A DNA stretch of 64,000 nt, taken from NCBI RefSeq assembly GCF_000269985.1, contig NC_016109.1, forward strand, positions 1,798,001-1,862,000, written 5' to 3'. Every line of letters begins with the position of its first letter. Position 1 is the stretch's first letter. The stretch comes from Kitasatospora setae KM-6054 (lineage in GTDB: Bacteria > Actinomycetota > Actinomycetes > Streptomycetales > Streptomycetaceae). Below, piece by piece: positions 17,070 to 26,091 of the stretch. The notes below the pieces were generated by a model, which had not been told where the DNA came from, did no database searches, and was given only the letters and a program-made list of their open reading frames with translations. The position numbers were made by a program, and so were the translations under genes.

Positions 17070-18293
17070 TCAGTCGGCGGCGGTGGGGCGGATGCCGCGC
17101 ATCCGGCCGATCGCGTAGACGGCGCCCGCCAGCGCCAGGTCGGAGAGCAGCATGAAGCCGATCGAGTAGCTGCTCTTGGCGCTGTAGATGGCGCCCATCA
17201 CCAGCGGCGGGACGAAGCCGCCGAGGCCGCCGATCGCGCCGACGATGCCGGTCACCGAGCCGACCTGGGCGACCGGCGTGACCTGCGCGACCAGGGCGAA
17301 GACGGAGCCGCTGGTGGTGCCGAGGCCGGCCGCCATCACCAGGAACGCGATGGTGCCGACCGGGCTGAGGTCCGGGTCGAACGCCTGGACGATCGCGAAC
17401 AGCGCGGTGACCGACAGCGCCCAGCAGGTCACCACGGCCGGGTGGATCCGGTCCGACAGCCAGCCGCCGAACGGCCGGAAGACCACCGTGACCAGCGCGA
17501 ACCCGGCCGCCTTGGTGCCGGCGTCGGTGGCCGACAGCTCGTACCAGGTCTTCAGGTACGTCGGCAGGTACACGCCGAACGCGACGATGCCGCCGAACCC
17601 GATCGCGTACAGCGCGGACAGCTCCCACGTCACCCGCAGCCGGCCCGCCCGGCCGAGCCGGGAAGCCAGCGAGGCGGTCGGGACCACCCGGTCGGGGCGG
17701 TCGCGCAGCAGGAGGAACGAGACCACGGTGTACACCGCCAGGGCGACCGCCATCACCAGGAACGGCAGGTCGTGGCCGTGCTTCCACAGCCGCGGCGTGA
17801 AGTACCCGGACAGCGCGACGCCGCCCATGCCCATCCCGAACACGCCGACGCCCAGCCCGCGCTTGTGCGGCGGGAACCAGGAGTTCACCAGCGGCACCCC
17901 GATCGCGAAGGTGGTGCCGCCCAGCCCCAGGAAGAACCCGACGGCCAGCAGCGCCCCGTACGAGTCACGGGCCGGGATCAGCAGCAGCACCGGGACGATC
18001 GTCAGCGCCGACATCAGCGGGAACATCAGCTTCGCCCCGAAGCGGTCGGTCAGCGCCCCGACCGGGACCCGGCCCAGCGAGCCGACGATCACCGGCACCG
18101 CGACCAGGAAGGACTGCGCGAACGACGACATGTGCAGGGTCTTGTCGAACTCGCCCGCGAGCGGGGCGATCAGGTTCCACGCCCAGAAGGTCAGCGCGAA
18201 GCCGATGGTGGCCACCACCAGGTTGGTGCAAGCGGTGCCCGACACCCGGTCGTCGGCCGGTTTCCGCTCGTTGGATGCTGTCAGCTGTCCCAT
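17070..18293 (-). CDS. narK: NarK-type nitrate/nitrite (NNP family) MFS transporter
   Basis: A 407-residue major facilitator with 12 predicted membrane helices. The NNP-type signature is visible: GLGGTTFAIGVPLVNSWFPP followed by the Gly-rich helix GVGVFGMGMGGVAL, plus PVGALTDRFGAK in the loop after helix 2. NNP transporters take up nitrate or export nitrite. No nitrate or nitrite reductase genes are visible beside it. I chose ATG 18293 (MGQLTASNERK); a longer in-frame start exists at 18335. Substrate assignment is by family. Confidence 0.75.
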   Translation of the reverse strand: MGQLTASNERKPADDRVSGTACTNLVVATIGFALTFWAWNLIAPLAGEFDKTLHMSSFAQSFLVAVPVIVGSLGRVPVGALTDRFGAKLMFPLMSALTIVPVLLLIPARDSYGALLAVGFFLGLGGTTFAIGVPLVNSWFPPHKRGLGVGVFGMGMGGVALSGYFTPRLWKHGHDLPFLVMAVALAVYTVVSFLLLRDRPDRVVPTASLASRLGRAGRLRVTWELSALYAIGFGGIVAFGVYLPTYLKTWYELSATDAGTKAAGFALVTVVFRPFGGWLSDRIHPAVVTCWALSVTALFAIVQAFDPDLSPVGTIAFLVMAAGLGTTSGSVFALVAQVTPVAQVGSVTGIVGAIGGLGGFVPPLVMGAIYSAKSSYSIGFMLLSDLALAGAVYAIGRMRGIRPTAAD

Positions 18294-18473
18294 GGGACCC
18301 AACCCTGGGCGGCCGCACCGCGATCCGCCGGTCACGGACCGGGACCTGCCTGCAAACCGGTCATACCGTCAGCCGGACGGCGTAGGCCACGCCCGCCCCG
18401 CGCCCGCCGCGCGCCCGCCCCGGGCCGGCGCCGGGCGGCCCACCGGGGGCCGTCGCTCCCCGCACCCCCGGGG

Positions 18474-18479
18474 TAGAGT
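18474..18479 (+). promoter_or_regulatory. TAGAGT -10 box, probably leaderless transcript
   Basis: TAGAGT is followed by 8 bases and then GTG 18488, the racemase-like start. The spacing favours GTG 18488 over GTG 18482, which is only 2 bases away. Confidence 0.45.
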
Positions 18480-18487
18480 CGGTGCTC

Positions 18488-19246
18488 GTGAAGATCGCCC
18501 TCGTGGACTCCGGAATCGGACTGCTCGCCGCCGCCGCCGCGATCCGCCGGTTGCGGCCCGACGCGGACCTGGTCGTCTCCTGCGACCCCGACGGCATGCC
18601 CTGGGGTCCGCGCACCCCCGAGGACATCACCGCGCACGCGCTGGCGTGCGCCCGGGCCGCGGTCGCGCACCGGCCGGACGCGCTCGTGGTCGCCTGCAAC
18701 ACCGCCTCGGTGCACGCGCTGGCGCACCTGCGCGCCGAGTTCGAGCCGGCGCTGCCGGTGATCGGCACCGTCCCCGCGATCAAACCGGCCGCCGCGGCCG
18801 GCGGCGTGGTCGCCATCTGGGCCACCTCGCGGACCACCGGCAGCGCGTACCAGCGCGGACTGATCGAGGAGTTCGGCGGGGCCGCGCGGGTCCACGAGGT
18901 CGCCTGCCACGGCCTGGCCGAAGCCGTCGAACGGGCCGACCGGGCCGCGATCGCCGCCGCCGTCGCCTCCGCCGCCGCCCGCACCCCCGCCGACACCACC
19001 GACGTGGTCCTCGGCTGCACCCACTACGAACTGATCGACGACCTGATCGCCGCCGCCCTCCCCGGCCCGGCCCGGCTGCACGGCTCCGCCGACGCCATCG
19101 CCGCCCAGACCCTCCGCCGCCTCACCCCCGCCACCCCGCCCGGCGACGCCACCCTCACCGTCCTGCACACCGGCCGCCCCGCCACCCTCCAGCCCGAAGC
19201 CCTCACCTACCCGCAGGGCGAACTCCTGACCGCCGCCCGCGTCTGA
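18488..19246 (+). CDS. Aspartate/glutamate racemase family protein (MurI-like)
   Basis: A 252-residue protein of the cofactor-independent racemase family. It opens MKIALVDSGIG, the substrate-binding DSG motif of MurI. Both catalytic cysteines are in place, Cys70 in VACNTAS and Cys177 in LGCTHYEL. MurI makes D-Glu for peptidoglycan, but this protein diverges elsewhere from typical MurI and may be a paralogue with another amino-acid substrate. It is divergent from the NarK-type gene and probably monocistronic with a leaderless mRNA. Confidence 0.75.
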   Translation: MKIALVDSGIGLLAAAAAIRRLRPDADLVVSCDPDGMPWGPRTPEDITAHALACARAAVAHRPDALVVACNTASVHALAHLRAEFEPALPVIGTVPAIKPAAAAGGVVAIWATSRTTGSAYQRGLIEEFGGAARVHEVACHGLAEAVERADRAAIAAAVASAAARTPADTTDVVLGCTHYELIDDLIAAALPGPARLHGSADAIAAQTLRRLTPATPPGDATLTVLHTGRPATLQPEALTYPQGELLTAARV

Positions 19247-19367
19247 CCCCCGGCCCGGGCCCCCGCCACCGCGAGCACCCGCCGCGTCCGCAACCCGTCG
19301 CCCTCCCGGCAGCCCCGCGCCGTCGCGCCTCGGGGGTCGGCGGCGGCGGATCGGGCAGACTGCCCGG

Positions 19368-20594
19368 GTGACGGTCCTGTGGTGGGTCTCGGTGGTGTCG
19401 CTGGTGGTGTGGGTGGGGCTGGCGTGGGGGCACGGGGGGTTCTGGCGGACGGATCAGCGGCTGCCCGCGGTGGACGGGGAGCCGGCGGTGTGGCCGGCGG
19501 TGGTGGTGCTGGTGCCGGCCCGGGACGAGGCGGAGGTGTTGCCGTCCTCGTTGCCGAGCGTGCTCGGGCAGGAGTATCCGGGGCGGGCCCGGGTGGTGCT
19601 GGTGGACGACCACAGCACGGACGGCACCGGGGCGCTGGCCCGGGAGCTGGCGGCGCGGACCGGGGGGCTGGAGCTGACGGTGACCACTCCCCCGCCGCTG
19701 CCGGAGGGCTGGACGGGCAAGCTGTGGGCGCTGCGGCACGGCGTCGGGCAGGCCGGGGACGGGGAGTGGCTGCTGCTGACGGACGCCGACATCGCGCACC
19801 GTCCGGGTTCGCTGCGGGCGCTGGTCGCGGCGGGTGAGGGCGCCGGGCTCGACCTGGTCTCGCAGATGGCCCGGCTGCGGGTGGCGAGCCGGTGGGAGCG
19901 GCTGATCGTCCCGGCGTTCGTGTACTTCTTCGCCCAGCTGTACCCGTTCCGGCGCGCCAACCGGCCGGGCTCCCGGACGGCCGCGGCGGCGGGCGGCTGC
20001 TCGCTGGTGCGGCGGGCGGCGCTGGAGCGGGCGGGCGGGGTCGCGGCGATCCGCGGCGCCGTCATCGATGACGTGTCACTGGCCCGGGCGGTCAAGCGCA
20101 CCGGCGGCCGGACCTGGCTGGGCCTCGCCGACCGGGTCGACTCGGTCCGCCCCTACCCCGGCCTGGGCCCGCTGTGGCGGATGGTCTCGCGCAGCGCGTA
20201 CGCCCAGCTCCGGTACTCGCCGCTGCTGCTGGCCGGGACGGTCGCGGGCCTGGCGCTGGTCTACCTGGTGCCGCCGGTGGCGGCGGTCGCCGGGGCCGCG
20301 GCCGGCTCGTGGCGGACCGCCGGGGCGGGCCTGGCCGCGTGGGCGGTGATGGCCGGGACGTACGCGCCGATGCTCCGCTACTACCGGCAGCGCGTCACGG
20401 CCGCCCCGCTGCTGCCGTTCACCGCGCTGCTGTACCTGCTGATGACGGTCGACTCGGCCGTCCAGCACTGGCGCGGCCGCGGCGCCGCCTGGAAGGGCCG
20501 CACCTACCCGCGGCCGCAGCCGCACGCGCAGCCGCAGCCGCACTCGCCCGCGCCCGCGCACACCGAGCAACCGGCCGAGCCGTCCGCCGAGTAG
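19368..20594 (+). CDS. Family 2 glycosyltransferase, HpnB-like
   Basis: A 408-residue membrane glycosyltransferase of the HpnB (hopene-associated) GT2 group. An N-terminal helix precedes HGGFWRTDQRLP, a group hallmark. The GT2 core shows VVVLVPARDEA, VVLVDDHSTDGT and LLLTDADIAH (DxD-type). Two or three C-terminal helices and a Pro/His-rich tail of about 30 residues follow. No hopanoid cyclase genes are visible nearby, so the hopanoid link rests only on the family name. The GTG start at 19368 also fits the TGCCCGGGTG context. The next gene begins 29 bases downstream and may be co-transcribed. Confidence 0.8.
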   Translation: MTVLWWVSVVSLVVWVGLAWGHGGFWRTDQRLPAVDGEPAVWPAVVVLVPARDEAEVLPSSLPSVLGQEYPGRARVVLVDDHSTDGTGALARELAARTGGLELTVTTPPPLPEGWTGKLWALRHGVGQAGDGEWLLLTDADIAHRPGSLRALVAAGEGAGLDLVSQMARLRVASRWERLIVPAFVYFFAQLYPFRRANRPGSRTAAAAGGCSLVRRAALERAGGVAAIRGAVIDDVSLARAVKRTGGRTWLGLADRVDSVRPYPGLGPLWRMVSRSAYAQLRYSPLLLAGTVAGLALVYLVPPVAAVAGAAAGSWRTAGAGLAAWAVMAGTYAPMLRYYRQRVTAAPLLPFTALLYLLMTVDSAVQHWRGRGAAWKGRTYPRPQPHAQPQPHSPAPAHTEQPAEPSAE

Positions 20595-20623
20595 CGGGGC
20601 GGCGCGGCGGGCAGGATCCGACG

Positions 20624-21355
20624 ATGGAGCGTCAGGAGATCTCCCGGATCGCGCACCGCGACCACCCGATCGCCGCCCCGCTGTCCGACGAGGCGGTCCG
20701 CACCCTGCTCGACCGCCTGCTGCGGGACCGCCCGGCCGGCCGGCTGCTCGACCTCGGCTGCGGCGAGGCCCCGTGGCTGCTGCGGGCGCTGGCCGCCCGT
20801 CCCGCCCTGCGGGGTGTCGGCGCCGATCCCGACCCGGAGGCGCTGCGCGCCGCCCAGCGCGCCGCCCGGCTGCTCGGCGTCGACCGGCGGATCGGCCTGC
20901 ACCACGGCGGCGTACGGGAGTTCACCGCGTCCGAGCCCTTCGACGCCGTCCTGTGCGTGGGCCCGACGCCCGCCCTCGGCGGCCCCGGACCGGCCCTCGC
21001 CGCGATCGGCCCGCTGCTCGCCCCGGGCGGCACGGCGCTGCTCGGCACGGCCTACCGGGAGGGCGGCGGCCCGCCGGGGCCGTCCGACGGCGGGCTGCCG
21101 GACCTGGCCGGGACGCTCGCCGCCGTCCGGGCCGCCGGCTGGCTGCCGGTGGCCGGCCACACCTCCAGCCGCGCCGAGCTCGACGCCTACGCCTGGGCCC
21201 GGACCGGCGCGCTCGCCGACTGGGCCCTCGACCAGCCGCCGGGCCCCGACCGCGAGCAGGCCCTCCGGGTGGCGGACGGCTGGCGCGAGCGGTGGCCGGG
21301 CAGCCGTGGCGGCGGCGCCGGTTTCGTCACGATGGTGCTGCGGCAAGGGAGTTGA
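20624..21355 (+). CDS. SAM-dependent methyltransferase
   Basis: A 243-residue class I methyltransferase. Motif I is LLDLGCGEAPWLL (residues about 41-53), followed by GVGADPDPEALRAAQRAA as the acidic loop that binds the ribose of SAM. Further strand motifs appear in FDAVLCVGPTPAL and LLAPGGTALLG. The acceptor is unknown. It follows the HpnB-like glycosyltransferase by 29 bases on the same strand. Confidence 0.8.
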   Translation: MERQEISRIAHRDHPIAAPLSDEAVRTLLDRLLRDRPAGRLLDLGCGEAPWLLRALAARPALRGVGADPDPEALRAAQRAARLLGVDRRIGLHHGGVREFTASEPFDAVLCVGPTPALGGPGPALAAIGPLLAPGGTALLGTAYREGGGPPGPSDGGLPDLAGTLAAVRAAGWLPVAGHTSSRAELDAYAWARTGALADWALDQPPGPDREQALRVADGWRERWPGSRGGGAGFVTMVLRQGS

Positions 21356-21375
21356 GGGCCGCCACCGGAACGGGT

Positions 21376-22581
21376 TCAGCGGCCCAGCAGGCGGCGGGCG
21401 GTGGGCTTCACGAACTCGTAGCGGGACATCTGTTCCAGGTCGCGGAGCCAGGCGGTGCGGCCGGGGGGCTGGCGGAGGAGTTCGCGGTAGATCTCCTCGA
21501 AGGCGGTGGAGACGTGGTCGAGGGAGAAGCGGCCGACCACCCAGTCGCGGCCCCAGGCGCCGAGTTCGGCGCGGCGGGCGGGGGCGTCGGCGAGGGCGCG
21601 GATCTGGGCGGCGAGGGCCTTGGCGTCGGCGGGGTGGTCGCCGTGGCCGTACATGCAGCGGGAGGCGTGCGGTTCGACCAGCGGGCCGGGTTCGTGGATG
21701 GCGGTGTAGCCGCTCGCGCCGTGGACGATGACGGGTTTGCCGAAGGCCAGGCCGCGCAGGGCGGAGCCGCCCATGCCGAGGACGAGGTCGGCGGCCTGGT
21801 AGGCGGGGCGGGGGTCGGGGCGCTGGCCGGTGAGGACGATCGCCTCGCGGCCGAGTTCCTCGTTGAGGCGGGCGGCCTCGGCGCGCAGGCGTTCCTCGCT
21901 GGGGCCGCCGCCGACGACGGCGAGGACCAGGCCCGGGTCGTCGAGGAGGCGGACGGCGGCCATCGTGCGGGAGACGCCGGCGTCCTTCTCCAGGCCGGAG
22001 ACCAGCCGGGTGACGATGCAGAGCAGGAGCTGGTCGGGGGCGGCGCCGACCTCGGCGCGGAAGGCGGTGGCGGCGTCGGTGGCGGTGCCGGGCGCGTCGG
22101 CGTCGGTGTCGACCGGGGGTTCGATCAGCCGCAGGTCGCGGTGGCCGAAGGCGCGGCCGTCCGGCATCAGGGCGCCGAGGCCGAGGACCAGCGGCTGGTA
22201 GCGGGGCATGCCGCGGAGCATCCGGATGCCGTAGAAGGTGGTGACGATCGGGAGGCGGCCCTGGCGGCCGGGGCCGAAGTAGGCGTTGCGGGCGGCCCGG
22301 ACCTCCCAGGCGTGGACCAGCTGGGAGCCGTGCTCCTCGGCGAGCTTGGTGAGCCGGGCCCGGATCACGGCGTGCGGGGTGCCCGGGTCGCCGGCCACCA
22401 CCAGGTCGAGGTCGTGCTCGGCGGCGAGTTCGACCAGCGGGGCCGGGCCGTCGACGCCCTGGGCGAAGAGGACGGGCTGGTGGCCGCGGTCGCGCAGGGT
22501 GCGGGCGATGTCGACGGCGTTGAGCTGGGCGCCGCCGAGGGCGAGGTTGTTGAGGTGGACCAGGACCCGGACGGAGCGCAC
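21376..22581 (-). CDS. Glycosyltransferase, GT4-like
   Basis: A 401-residue GT-B glycosyltransferase. The N-terminal VLVHLNNLALGGAQLNAVD is the Gly-rich loop of GT4 enzymes; the donor half includes TRLVSGLEKDAG and VLAVVGGGPSEERL. The usual EX7E site is degenerate (MGGSALRGLAFGKPVIVHG). I chose GTG 22581 because GGGAGGA lies 6 bases upstream, inside the end of the preceding ABC ATPase gene, whose stop is 2 bases away. It is the last of three coupled genes with the Wzm/Wzt exporter, so it probably acts on the exported glycan. Confidence 0.8.
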   Translation of the reverse strand: MRSVRVLVHLNNLALGGAQLNAVDIARTLRDRGHQPVLFAQGVDGPAPLVELAAEHDLDLVVAGDPGTPHAVIRARLTKLAEEHGSQLVHAWEVRAARNAYFGPGRQGRLPIVTTFYGIRMLRGMPRYQPLVLGLGALMPDGRAFGHRDLRLIEPPVDTDADAPGTATDAATAFRAEVGAAPDQLLLCIVTRLVSGLEKDAGVSRTMAAVRLLDDPGLVLAVVGGGPSEERLRAEAARLNEELGREAIVLTGQRPDPRPAYQAADLVLGMGGSALRGLAFGKPVIVHGASGYTAIHEPGPLVEPHASRCMYGHGDHPADAKALAAQIRALADAPARRAELGAWGRDWVVGRFSLDHVSTAFEEIYRELLRQPPGRTAWLRDLEQMSRYEFVKPTARRLLGR

Positions 22582-22583
22582 GG

Positions 22584-23783
22584 TCAGTCCTCCCACTGGT
22601 GCGGGACGAAGACCGGCGCGGCCATCACGACGGCGCGCGGCGGGGTGTCGAGCATCGGGCCGAAGACGTCGAACTGGCCGGCCGAGTGCCAGCTCATCAG
22701 GGTGCCGCCGTCGGTCTTGCCGATCGAGTAGACGCCGGTCCAGAGCGTGTAGCGGCCGCGCGGCAGCGGCAGCCGGGGGATGACGCAGGCGACCTTGTGG
22801 TCGCCGCCGGTCATCCGGATCTCGTGGCTGATCTGGAAGATCGGGCTGGAGGTGCCCTCGCTGACGCCCAGGTGCAGGGTGGCGTCGCCGCGGTAGTCGC
22901 CGGCCAGGGTGAGCTCGACGGTGACGGGCTCGTCGGTGTGCAGGGTGGCGGCGTCGTCGTCCTCGCCGCGCACCTCGTACTTGAGCAGTTGGAGGGGCTC
23001 GCCGGTGCGGGCGGACGCCTCGGACTGGGCCTCGATCGAGTCCCGGTAGCCGGCCAGCGCGTCCTTGATGCCCGCGTCGACCCGGACGGTGCCCTGCTCC
23101 AGCCAGACGCCGCGGCGGCAGATCGACTGGACGGCGGGCAGGTCGTGCGAGACGAAGACGATCGTGGTGCCCTGCTCGGCGACCTCGCGCATCCGGTCCA
23201 GGCAGCGCTGCTGGAAGACCGCGTCGCCGACCGCCAGCACCTCGTCGACCAGCAGGACGTGCGGCTCCAGGTAGGCGGCGACCGCGAAGCCCAGCCGCAT
23301 CTGCATGCCGGACGAGTAGAACTTGACCTGCCGGTCGATCGCGCCGCCGAGCCGGGCGAACTCGACGATGTCGTCGAACCGGCCGGCGACCTCGCGGCGC
23401 TTGAGGCCGAGCAGCGCGCCGAACAGGTAGATGTTCTCCCGGCCGGTCAGGTCGGGGTGGATGCCGGCCCGGATCTCGATCAGGGCGCCGATCCGGCCGC
23501 GCACGTCGATCACGCCCGCGTACGGGTACATCACCCGGGTCAGCATCTTCAGCAGCGTCGACTTGCCGGAGCCGTTGGAGCCGATCAGGCCGACCGACTC
23601 GCCGGGCTCGATGTGCAGGTTGATGTCGCGCAGCGCCCAGCGCCAGTCCTCGCCGCGGTCGCCGCGCAGGCGGCGGGCGACCTGGTCGACCCGGTCGCGC
23701 AGCAGCATCCGCTGCTGGTCGGCGCGGAAGCGCTTCCAGACCTGGTCGGTGCGGATGGTGCCCAGAGGGTAGTCACGCGACAT
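22584..23783 (-). CDS. ABC-transporter ATPase, Wzt-like polysaccharide exporter
   Basis: A 399-residue protein. Residues 1-250 are an ABC ATPase: Walker A GSNGSGKST, signature YSSGMQMRL, Walker B VLLVDEVLAVGD and the switch His in VSHD. Residues about 260-399 form an extra beta-rich domain resembling the Wzt C-terminal glycan-recognition domain, which in ABC-exported O-antigens binds the capped polymer end. With the adjacent permease it should export a lipid-linked polysaccharide or teichoic-acid-type polymer. Its start overlaps the permease stop by 11 bases. Confidence 0.88.
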   Translation of the reverse strand: MSRDYPLGTIRTDQVWKRFRADQQRMLLRDRVDQVARRLRGDRGEDWRWALRDINLHIEPGESVGLIGSNGSGKSTLLKMLTRVMYPYAGVIDVRGRIGALIEIRAGIHPDLTGRENIYLFGALLGLKRREVAGRFDDIVEFARLGGAIDRQVKFYSSGMQMRLGFAVAAYLEPHVLLVDEVLAVGDAVFQQRCLDRMREVAEQGTTIVFVSHDLPAVQSICRRGVWLEQGTVRVDAGIKDALAGYRDSIEAQSEASARTGEPLQLLKYEVRGEDDDAATLHTDEPVTVELTLAGDYRGDATLHLGVSEGTSSPIFQISHEIRMTGGDHKVACVIPRLPLPRGRYTLWTGVYSIGKTDGGTLMSWHSAGQFDVFGPMLDTPPRAVVMAAPVFVPHQWED

Positions 23784-24672
23784 CGGCGATCCCCGTTTCC
23801 AGCTTCTTGAAGACCAGGTACCCGCCGACCAGGAAGACCAGCGAACTGGCCGCGGCGATCATCGTCATCCGGGCGTCGGGCGCCTCGCCGTACAGCAGGG
23901 CCTTCCGGTAGCCCTCGATGACCGCGCCGAGCGGGTTGACGCCGACGTAGATCTCCTGGAGCCGCTGCGGGATCTTGGCCAGCGGGTAGGCGACCGGGGT
24001 GGCGAAGACGCCCATCTGCGTGATGATCGGCAGCAGGTGGCGCACGTCGCGCAGGTAGACCACGGCGACCGAGAGGATCAGCGCGATGCCGTAGGTGAAG
24101 GCGAACTGGATCACCAGCAGCGGCAGCACCCAGAGGAAGGTCGCGGCCGGGGCCGTCCAGAACACCAGGAACATCAGGCCCAGCACGCCGACGCCGATCA
24201 CCATGTCGACGGTCGCGACCAGCATGGTGGCGAGCGGGAACACCTCGCGCGGGCAGTACACCTTGTTCAGCAGGCTCAGGTTGTTCGCCAGGCTGAGCGC
24301 GCCCTGGTTCATCGTGTTCGAGAAGAACTGCCAGACGATCAGGCCCAGGTACGCGAACAGGGTGTACGGGACGGCACCGGTCTCGATCTTGACGGCCCGG
24401 TGGAACACCAGGGTGAAGATCGCGCACAGCGCCAGCGGGGTGAGCACCGCCCAGGCGAAGCCGAGCACCGCCTGCTTGTACCGGGCCCGCAGGTCGCGCT
24501 CGGCCAGCGCCCGCACCAACTCCCGGGCCGCCCACAGCTCGCGGGCCACCTGGACGGGGCGCAGCCGGCGTGTGAAGACCAGCTCGGGCGGCGGCCCGGC
24601 CGGGACCGGGGCGCCCGGCGGGGCGGCCCGCCCCTGCCGCTCGTCGATGACCTGCGCGCGCTGTCCCCCCAC
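23773..24672 (-). CDS. ABC-transporter permease, Wzm-like polysaccharide exporter
   Basis: A 299-residue ABC-2 type permease with six predicted membrane helices between residues about 70 and 290. RDLRARYKQAVLGFAWAVLTP marks the cytosolic-to-first-helix boundary of Wzm/TagG proteins, and the conserved SLLNKVYCPREVFPLA follows helix 2. The first 40 residues are Pro/Ala/Gly-rich. It pairs with the overlapping Wzt-like ATPase. The GTG start has GGGAG upstream. Confidence 0.87.
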   Translation of the reverse strand: MGGQRAQVIDERQGRAAPPGAPVPAGPPPELVFTRRLRPVQVARELWAARELVRALAERDLRARYKQAVLGFAWAVLTPLALCAIFTLVFHRAVKIETGAVPYTLFAYLGLIVWQFFSNTMNQGALSLANNLSLLNKVYCPREVFPLATMLVATVDMVIGVGVLGLMFLVFWTAPAATFLWVLPLLVIQFAFTYGIALILSVAVVYLRDVRHLLPIITQMGVFATPVAYPLAKIPQRLQEIYVGVNPLGAVIEGYRKALLYGEAPDARMTMIAAASSLVFLVGGYLVFKKLETGIADVA

Positions 24673-25037
24673 GGACTCCCGCCCTCCCCGGAGGCTGTGC
24701 TCGCCCCTGGTGCCTGTGCCGTCCGGCGTGCCTGCGCCGCCCGGCTGCCGTCTCCGGCCCGCCCGGCCGATCCCCCCGGCCGGGCCCGGCCGCGCCCCGC
24801 GCGCGGGACGCGGCCGGGGGAACCGGACGCACCGCTGCCGTCGGGGCCGGGCCGCCGGTGCTGCCCGGCCGACCCGCGGACCACAATGACACAGAGTGTG
24901 CGGGCCGGGGGCGGGTTCGGTGAAGATTGCGGCAGCTCAGCCCGGTACGGGACGGTTCCGGACCGAACCGTCCTTTCCGGCCAGGGAGTTGGGGCCGAGC
25001 GGGCCCGGCGGGACGGGACTCGGCGACCGGACGGGAC
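24673..25037. other. Intergenic region upstream of the ABC exporter operon
   Basis: The 365 bases between the exporter start and the DsbA-like stop hold no supported gene. Most of it is GC-rich with short complementary tracts such as GGGGGAACCGG. A less GC-rich patch around 24880-24900 (CACAATGACACAGAGTGTG) is the likeliest promoter location for the exporter operon, but no box is convincing. Confidence 0.3.
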
Positions 25038-25826
25038 TCAGCGGGCGGGCTGTTCGGCGACCAGCTGGTCGAGCGCGGCGGGCATCGCGTCGACGCCGCC
25101 CGCCTTGCTCGGCGAGGTGCGGCCGGCGCCGTCGACCACCACGGTGGGCAGCTCGGCGACCCGGTTCTGCGCGAACAGCTTCGGGGCCTCCTCGACCGCC
25201 CGGTCGACCTCCGCGGAGCCGTACGCGGCCCGGAACTTCGCGGCGTCCACGCCCTGCTTGGCGGCCCAGTCGGCAGCGGCCCGCTCGGTGGTCAGGTCGG
25301 TGCGCTGCTCGCGGACGGCGCGGAACACCGCGGCCTGCAGCCGGTCGACCTCGCCGAGCCGGTCCAGCGCGTAGAACAGCCGGGCGTGGGCGCGCTGCGC
25401 GGCCTCGTCGGGGCTGCCGGTCCAGATCGCCGGGACGCGGCGCAGCGTGACGTCCTGCTGGTGCCGGGCGGCCCAGCGGGTCAGCGGCTGTTCGAGCAGC
25501 GCGGAGTGCGAGCAGTCGTACCAGAAGAACTCGACGGCCTGGTGGACGCGTTCGGACTTCACGGCGGTGCTCGCGGGCGCGGTGCTCGCGGGCGCGGCGG
25601 GCTCCAGCGGGCGGTCGGCGGGCACCGGCGGGTGCTGCTGGGTGGGGCCGGACGGCCGGAAGGCGGCGGGGAGTTGCGCGCCGGACAGGCCGTTCGGAGC
25701 GGAGAGGCCGTTCGGGCCGAGCAGCGGCTTCGGGGCGGCGGACACGGCCTCGGCGGCGGTGGCCGGGGCGGCCAGCAGGCCCCCGGCGACGGCGAGCAGG
25801 ACAGTGGTTCGGAGCAGCGACTTCAC
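25038..25826 (-). CDS. Secreted DsbA-like thioredoxin-fold protein, single-Cys active site
   Basis: A 262-residue exported protein. Residues 1-25 are a signal peptide (MKSLLRTTVLLAVAGG then APATAAEA). From about residue 92 the sequence follows DsbA: VEFFWYDCSHSALLE aligns with the CPHC active-site helix but reads C-S-H-S, so only the first cysteine (Cys105) remains. The helical insert and the closing ELPTVVVDGAGR (the cis-Pro region) are kept. DsbA normally oxidises paired cysteines outside the membrane; with one Cys this copy cannot form an internal disulfide, so an isomerase-like, trapping or non-redox role is inferred. The GTG start at 25826 is chosen for the signal peptide. Confidence 0.75.
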   Translation of the reverse strand: MKSLLRTTVLLAVAGGLLAAPATAAEAVSAAPKPLLGPNGLSAPNGLSGAQLPAAFRPSGPTQQHPPVPADRPLEPAAPASTAPASTAVKSERVHQAVEFFWYDCSHSALLEQPLTRWAARHQQDVTLRRVPAIWTGSPDEAAQRAHARLFYALDRLGEVDRLQAAVFRAVREQRTDLTTERAAADWAAKQGVDAAKFRAAYGSAEVDRAVEEAPKLFAQNRVAELPTVVVDGAGRTSPSKAGGVDAMPAALDQLVAEQPAR

Positions 25827-26091
25827 CCGGGCAGCCTGGCAGGCCGGGTGTGCGGCGTTCCAGGCCGGCGGGGCCCGGACGGCGGAATTCGCCGGATCGG
25901 AGCAGCGCGGCGGCGGTGCGGCGACGGCGCGGTTCGAACGTTCGTCGGGCGTTCGAGGCTCCGTCTGCTCCCCTGGCGCCGCCGTCCTTGCGCCGCAAGG
26001 GGGTTGGGCGGCCGGTGGGTGTTCCCCGGCCGGTCCGGTGGGCGGGCGCGCCCCCGCTCCGGCGCCCACCTGGTGTCGGGGAGGAGCGGTG

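Noticed and set aside
17070-20594. Idea of a nitrogen-assimilation or hopanoid cluster around the NarK-type and HpnB-like genes
   Set aside because: No nitrate/nitrite reductase, squalene synthase or cyclase genes occur in the window; each gene is isolated.
25925-25945. GGTTCGAAC sequence resembling a tRNA T-arm
   Set aside because: No flanking T-stem complementarity, anticodon arm or acceptor stem could be built around it.
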